Below are positions 53,658 to 64,000 of a stretch of DNA of 64,000 nt, piece by piece. The stretch covers positions 558,001 to 622,000 of the forward strand of contig JAVTVJ010000787.1 in the NCBI GenBank assembly GCA_034509425.1, written 5' to 3'. The stretch's first letter is position 1, and each line of letters begins with the position of its first letter. The notes under the pieces were generated by a model, which was not told the origin of the DNA, ran no database searches, and saw only the letters and a list, made by a program, of their open reading frames with translations. Position numbers and translations under genes: made by a program. This stretch comes from Eopsaltria australis (lineage: Eukaryota > Chordata > Aves > Passeriformes > Petroicidae).

Positions 53658-56600
53658 TTAATCCTCATCACTGCCATCATAATCATCATCCTCCTCCTCT
53701 TCCTCTTGTGAGTCTCCCACGAGCTTCTGGAAGTCTCCTGTCTCAGAATTCCACAGAAACTTCATGGTGACTTTAAACTCTGCCATCTCATAGCCAAAGA
53801 GTTTCTAGGAGAGGACACAAATCTGTCATTCCTGCTTTGCTGCCTCCATGCCCAGCCTAGCAAAAAGCAAATTCCGCTTCCAGGTGGGAAGTGTGGAGCA
53901 AAGCAGGAAACAAAATAATTGCTGCTGAGTTTTGTAAGAGTTGTGTTAATTAATTAGCAGTTATTTTGTGTCAGGAAGCAGGGCTGTTGTGTTACTCACC
54001 AGCACACGGGCCTGTTCTGGGGTGAGAACATCCCCTTCCTTGCACACTTCGTAATCCGAAAGCAGCGTCACCACTCCTGCAGAGCAAAACCCCTGGAAAT
54101 GAGCTCCCAGGCACTGGGAATTCCCCTGGAATGTGGGGGGCAGAGCTAAAACCCCTGGAAATGGGCTCCCAGGCACTGGGAACTGCCCTGGAATGTGGGG
54201 GGCAGAGCTAAAATCCCTGGAAATGGGCTCCCAGGCACTGGGAATTCCCCCTGGAATGTGGGGGGCAGAGCTAAAATCCCTGGAAATGGGCTCCCAGGCA
54301 CTGGGAACTGCCCTGGAATGTGGGGGGCAGAGCTAAAACCCCTGGAAACGGGCTCCCAGGCACTGGGAACTGCCCTGGAATGTGGGTGGCAGAGCTAAAA
54401 TCCCTGGAAATGGGCTCCCAGGCACTGGGAACTGCCCTGGAATGGGGGGGGGGGGGCCAAGCTAAAATCCCTGGAAATGGGTGCACAGGTACTGGGAACT
54501 GACTTGGAATGTGGGGGGGAGAGATCAATTCCTGGAAATGGGCTCCCAGGCACTGAGAACTCCCCTGGAATGTGGGGGGCAGAGCCAGGACTCCCTCCAA
54601 CACCACCCCTTGGCGCTGACACCTTCCCATGCAGTCAGTGCATGCCAAGGAGCTGAGTGAGATCAGCTCCAGAACCCCACACCTGAGTGGGTTAATCCGA
54701 GCTGTTTCCACTGGAAAAGGATGTCATTGTGGAGAAATCAGGGAGTTTTACTCAGCCTTTGCCACGAGTTTGGCAAGAACAGCACAAGAAGGACACAAGG
54801 AGTTCCAGCCCCAGCCCAGCAAGGAGAAAGCTGTCCCTGAGGGTTTTCTCCAAGTCTAAATCCTACTCTGTATTTAACATTTCCCCCATGAGAGATCCCA
54901 CGTGCACAGACAAACCCCAGAGTTTACAGAGAGCTCCTGGCCCTGCTGTACCTTTCTTGAGCGCCGTGGGCAGCCCCAGCTGCCGCAGCTGTGGCTCCAT
55001 GGAGTGGGGGAACTGCTCCAGGGGCCCCGTGTCCAGGCTCACCCCATACGGTGCCTTGTTCCCAGCTCGGGCAAAGTCCAGCTCCCGGAATTTGGAGAAC
55101 CACCTGGGATAGAGATGGGCAAGGAGAGCTTCAGCTGGGGAAGCTCAGACAGGGATTGGGGCACAGCCTGCACTAAGATTTGGTGTTGCTTAGAGAGGTT
55201 GTGGCTGCTCCTGGATCCCTGGAAGTGTCCAAAGCCCGGCTGGACAGGGCTTGGAGCAGCCTGGGACAGTGGAAGTGTCCCTGCCCATGGCAGGGGGTGG
55301 GATGAGATGGGTTTAAGGTCCTTCCCAACCCAAAACATTCTGGGATTCTGCCCTGCTTTTACAGGAATGGCTGACAAAGAGGAGTGGAAAAGGCCCGTGG
55401 GACCACCCCTGCTTTGAGGGGAGCAGCAGGGAGTGAAGGGCTCTTGTGGCAACCAAAATGCTGAGCCAGGCTGGTACTCACTCATCCACCTCGTCCTTGG
55501 TGCGGTTGGTGAAGAGGAGCCCGACCTCCCCTTTCAGGTGTTTGCTGACCTGGAACAGAGGAGCATCCATGGGGACTCACCTGCAAGGGCTCAGCCCTGC
55601 ACAGCTCCACTCACAGCACACCCTTCGTGACAGGATGGCTTCAGTTAAAACATCCACACAGCAGTGACCCCAGGATGTTATTCCAGGATGTGGAATAAGC
55701 CAGGTGAAGCTCCAGGACAGTCGGAGGAACCCCCAGCAGGTACCCAGGTACCTTGTGCAGGTTCTCCTTGTATTCACTGCTCGGCTCCCGGCCCAGCGCC
55801 ACCATCATCACCTTGTTCTTCCCGAAGAAGATCCTGCCCAGGAGGAGGAGGAGGAGGAGGAAGATTCCTCAGCCCCGGAGCTCACCCCACCCTGGGCATC
55901 CCCCCCGCACCACCCCCTGCCCACCTGCTGTGCTTCCAGGCGTTCCGAACATCCTTCAGCTTGTTGTTCCTCATGTTGGCCACGGAGAAGACGAAGATGT
56001 ACTTGTAGGTGTCCACACAGCGCCGCAGCTGCGGGGGAGCTGTTACCGGGACAGGGACGGGCTCGGGGGGCGAGGGGAACGGGGAGGAGACGGGAAGGGG
56101 AGAGGGGCCCGGCCCGGGCCAGACTCACCTCGGCGATCAGCGCCTGCTTGGCCTCCAGCCCCTTGCGGGGCGTCCGCGTCAGGGAAACTGCGGGTAACGG
56201 AGCGGAGAGAGCGTCAGGGAGGGATGGGAAAGGGGACGGAAAGGGGATGGGGAACGGGACGGGAAAGGGGATGGGGAACGGGACGGGGAAGGGGATGGGG
56301 AACGGGACGGGGAAGGGGATGGGGAACGGGACGGGGAAGGGGATGGGGAACGGGAAGGGAACGAGAGATTGTCAAAGAACCCAGGGATGGGGATCGGGCA
56401 AGGCACACGCGATAGGGAAGGGACCGGGGATAGGGAAGGGGGCGATGGATGGGGTCGAGCAATGGGAAGACGACGCAGAAGGGGACAGACACAGAGGAAG
56501 GGGGTGCTGAGGGGCTGTGTCCGGGCAGGCTCCGGGGTTCAGGGGAAGGGGGTGCTGAGGGGCTGTGCCCGGGCAGGCTCTGGGGTTCCCGGGGTTCAGG

Positions 56601-56741
56601 GGAAGGGGGTGCTGAGGGGCTGTGTCCGGGCAGGCTCCGGGGTTCAGGGGAAGGGGATGCTGAGGGGCTGTATCCGGGCAGGCTCCGGGCTCTCGGCCCC
56701 GCTCCGCTCCCACCTTTGCGGTCCCGCTTGGACTTGGGCAT
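53658..56741 (-). CDS. MRTO4: mRNA turnover protein 4 homolog, 60S ribosome assembly factor
   Basis: A nucleolar paralogue of ribosomal stalk protein P0 that occupies the P0 site on pre-60S particles until P0 replaces it (family knowledge). Minus-strand exons: 56741-56714, 56187-56129, 56028-55925, 55833-55752, 55549-55482, 55103-54952, 54076-54000 and 53804-53658 (28, 59, 104, 82, 68, 152, 77 and 147 bp), joining in phase to 238 residues against 239 in human. The start MPKSKRDRK is basic. Family blocks include [64 protein letters not shown] and [15 protein letters not shown]. The tail is a run of five Glu and three Asp with a YDGSDED end, encoded by a near-repeat of GAG/GAT. It lacks the serine-rich pattern I recall in the human tail. 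Minisatellites fill introns 1 and 6. Confidence 0.96.
54085..54592. repeat. 62-bp minisatellite, about eight copies, in MRTO4 intron 6
   Basis: The unit contains ccctggaaatgggctcccag, then gcactgggaactgccctgga, then atgtggggggcagagctaaa. It starts within about 10 bases of the acceptor of the exon at 54076-54000. One unit has expanded its G run to 13 (54444-54456). Reading frames through it repeat and are not coding. Confidence 0.93.
55195..55345 (+). mobile_element. CR1-like LINE 3' end
   Basis: Sense orientation: ctcctggatccctggaagtg, ggctggacagggcttggagc, gtgtccctgcccatggcagg and cccaacccaaaacattctgg, then gattctg at the end. Confidence 0.85.
56220..56350. repeat. 24-bp G-rich minisatellite, five to six copies, MRTO4 intron 1
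   Basis: The unit is about GGGGATGGGGAACGGGACGG plus GGAA. Repetition is nearly perfect from 56240 to 56345. The plus strand is G/A-rich with repeated GGGG runs, so quadruplex formation is possible. Confidence 0.9.
56496..56690. repeat. 48-bp minisatellite, four copies, MRTO4 intron 1
   Basis: GCTGAGGGGCTGT begins at 56506, 56554, 56611 and 56659. Spacings are 48, 57 and 48, the long one due to an extra ggttcccgg. The array ends about 25 bases from the donor of exon 1. Confidence 0.92.
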
Positions 56742-56919
56742 GGCTCCGCCGTGCTCCGAGGCCCCCGCCCGGCGCGCGCGCTGCCGGGAGCGGCCGGGGC
56801 TGCCCCGCGCGCTGCCTGCGCGCTCCCCGCGCCGCTGGCGCCCTCTCCCCGCTCAGGCAGCAGCGCGGGCGGCCCCGCGGAGCACAAGGCCCCCCCCCCC
56901 GGGCGCCGGGGCCGCTGTC
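56742..56919. promoter_or_regulatory. 178-bp divergent promoter and 5' UTR space of MRTO4 and EMC1
   Basis: The two start codons (minus 56741, plus 56920) are separated by only 178 bases of CpG-rich sequence (many CGCG words, CGGCCGGGG, a C10 run at 56891). There is no TATA box. Both 5' UTRs and start sites must fit here, so the promoter is shared. MRTO4 and EMC1 are also adjacent and divergent in human. Confidence 0.82.

Positions 56920-64000
<7,081 letters not shown>

Overview
The window is vertebrate nuclear DNA, almost certainly from a bird. It holds five intron-bearing genes with GT-AG splicing. The introns carry many short fragments of the CR1 retrotransposon family that dominates bird genomes, two solo retroviral LTRs and many GC-rich minisatellites. 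There are no prokaryotic operons, CRISPR arrays or phage features. The order CAPZB(+) - SLC66A1(-) - AKR7A2(+) - MRTO4(-) - EMC1(+) matches the human 1p36.13 block with the same relative orientations, counting the human AKR7A2/AKR7A3/AKR7L cluster as one gene. The repeat density and CpG-rich promoters fit an avian microchromosome (chicken chromosome 21 carries the equivalent segment, from memory). A songbird is my guess from general look only.

Layout. 1-39.57 kb: CAPZB on the plus strand, from inside intron 2 to the end of the gene. It includes the 113-bp alternative exon that separates the beta1 and beta2 C-termini, with a 3' UTR to about 40.36 kb. 40.4-43.1 kb: intergenic space between convergent genes. 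43.1-48.5 kb: SLC66A1 (lysosomal PQ-loop transporter), minus strand, seven coding exons plus a non-coding first exon. 48.5-48.9 kb: GC-rich divergent promoter shared with AKR7A2. 48.9-53.1 kb: AKR7A2 (aldo-keto reductase family 7), seven exons. 53.6-56.74 kb: MRTO4 (ribosome assembly factor), minus strand, eight exons. 56.74-56.92 kb: a 178-bp divergent promoter. 56.92-64.0 kb: EMC1 (ER membrane complex subunit 1), sixteen exons, running off the window end.

The genes are unrelated housekeeping functions: actin capping, lysosomal amino-acid export, aldehyde reduction, 60S subunit assembly and ER membrane-protein insertion. They look linked only by old synteny and two head-to-head promoters. 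I found no new biological system. The unusual content is intronic repeat biology: a six-copy array built from a CR1-like unit just before a CAPZB exon, a minisatellite with repeated antisense consensus 5' splice sites, a heptapeptide-period minisatellite that creates long spurious reading frames in SLC66A1, an inverted pair of solo LTRs with intact 4-bp target duplications, and a tandem duplication in EMC1 that begins at a splice donor.
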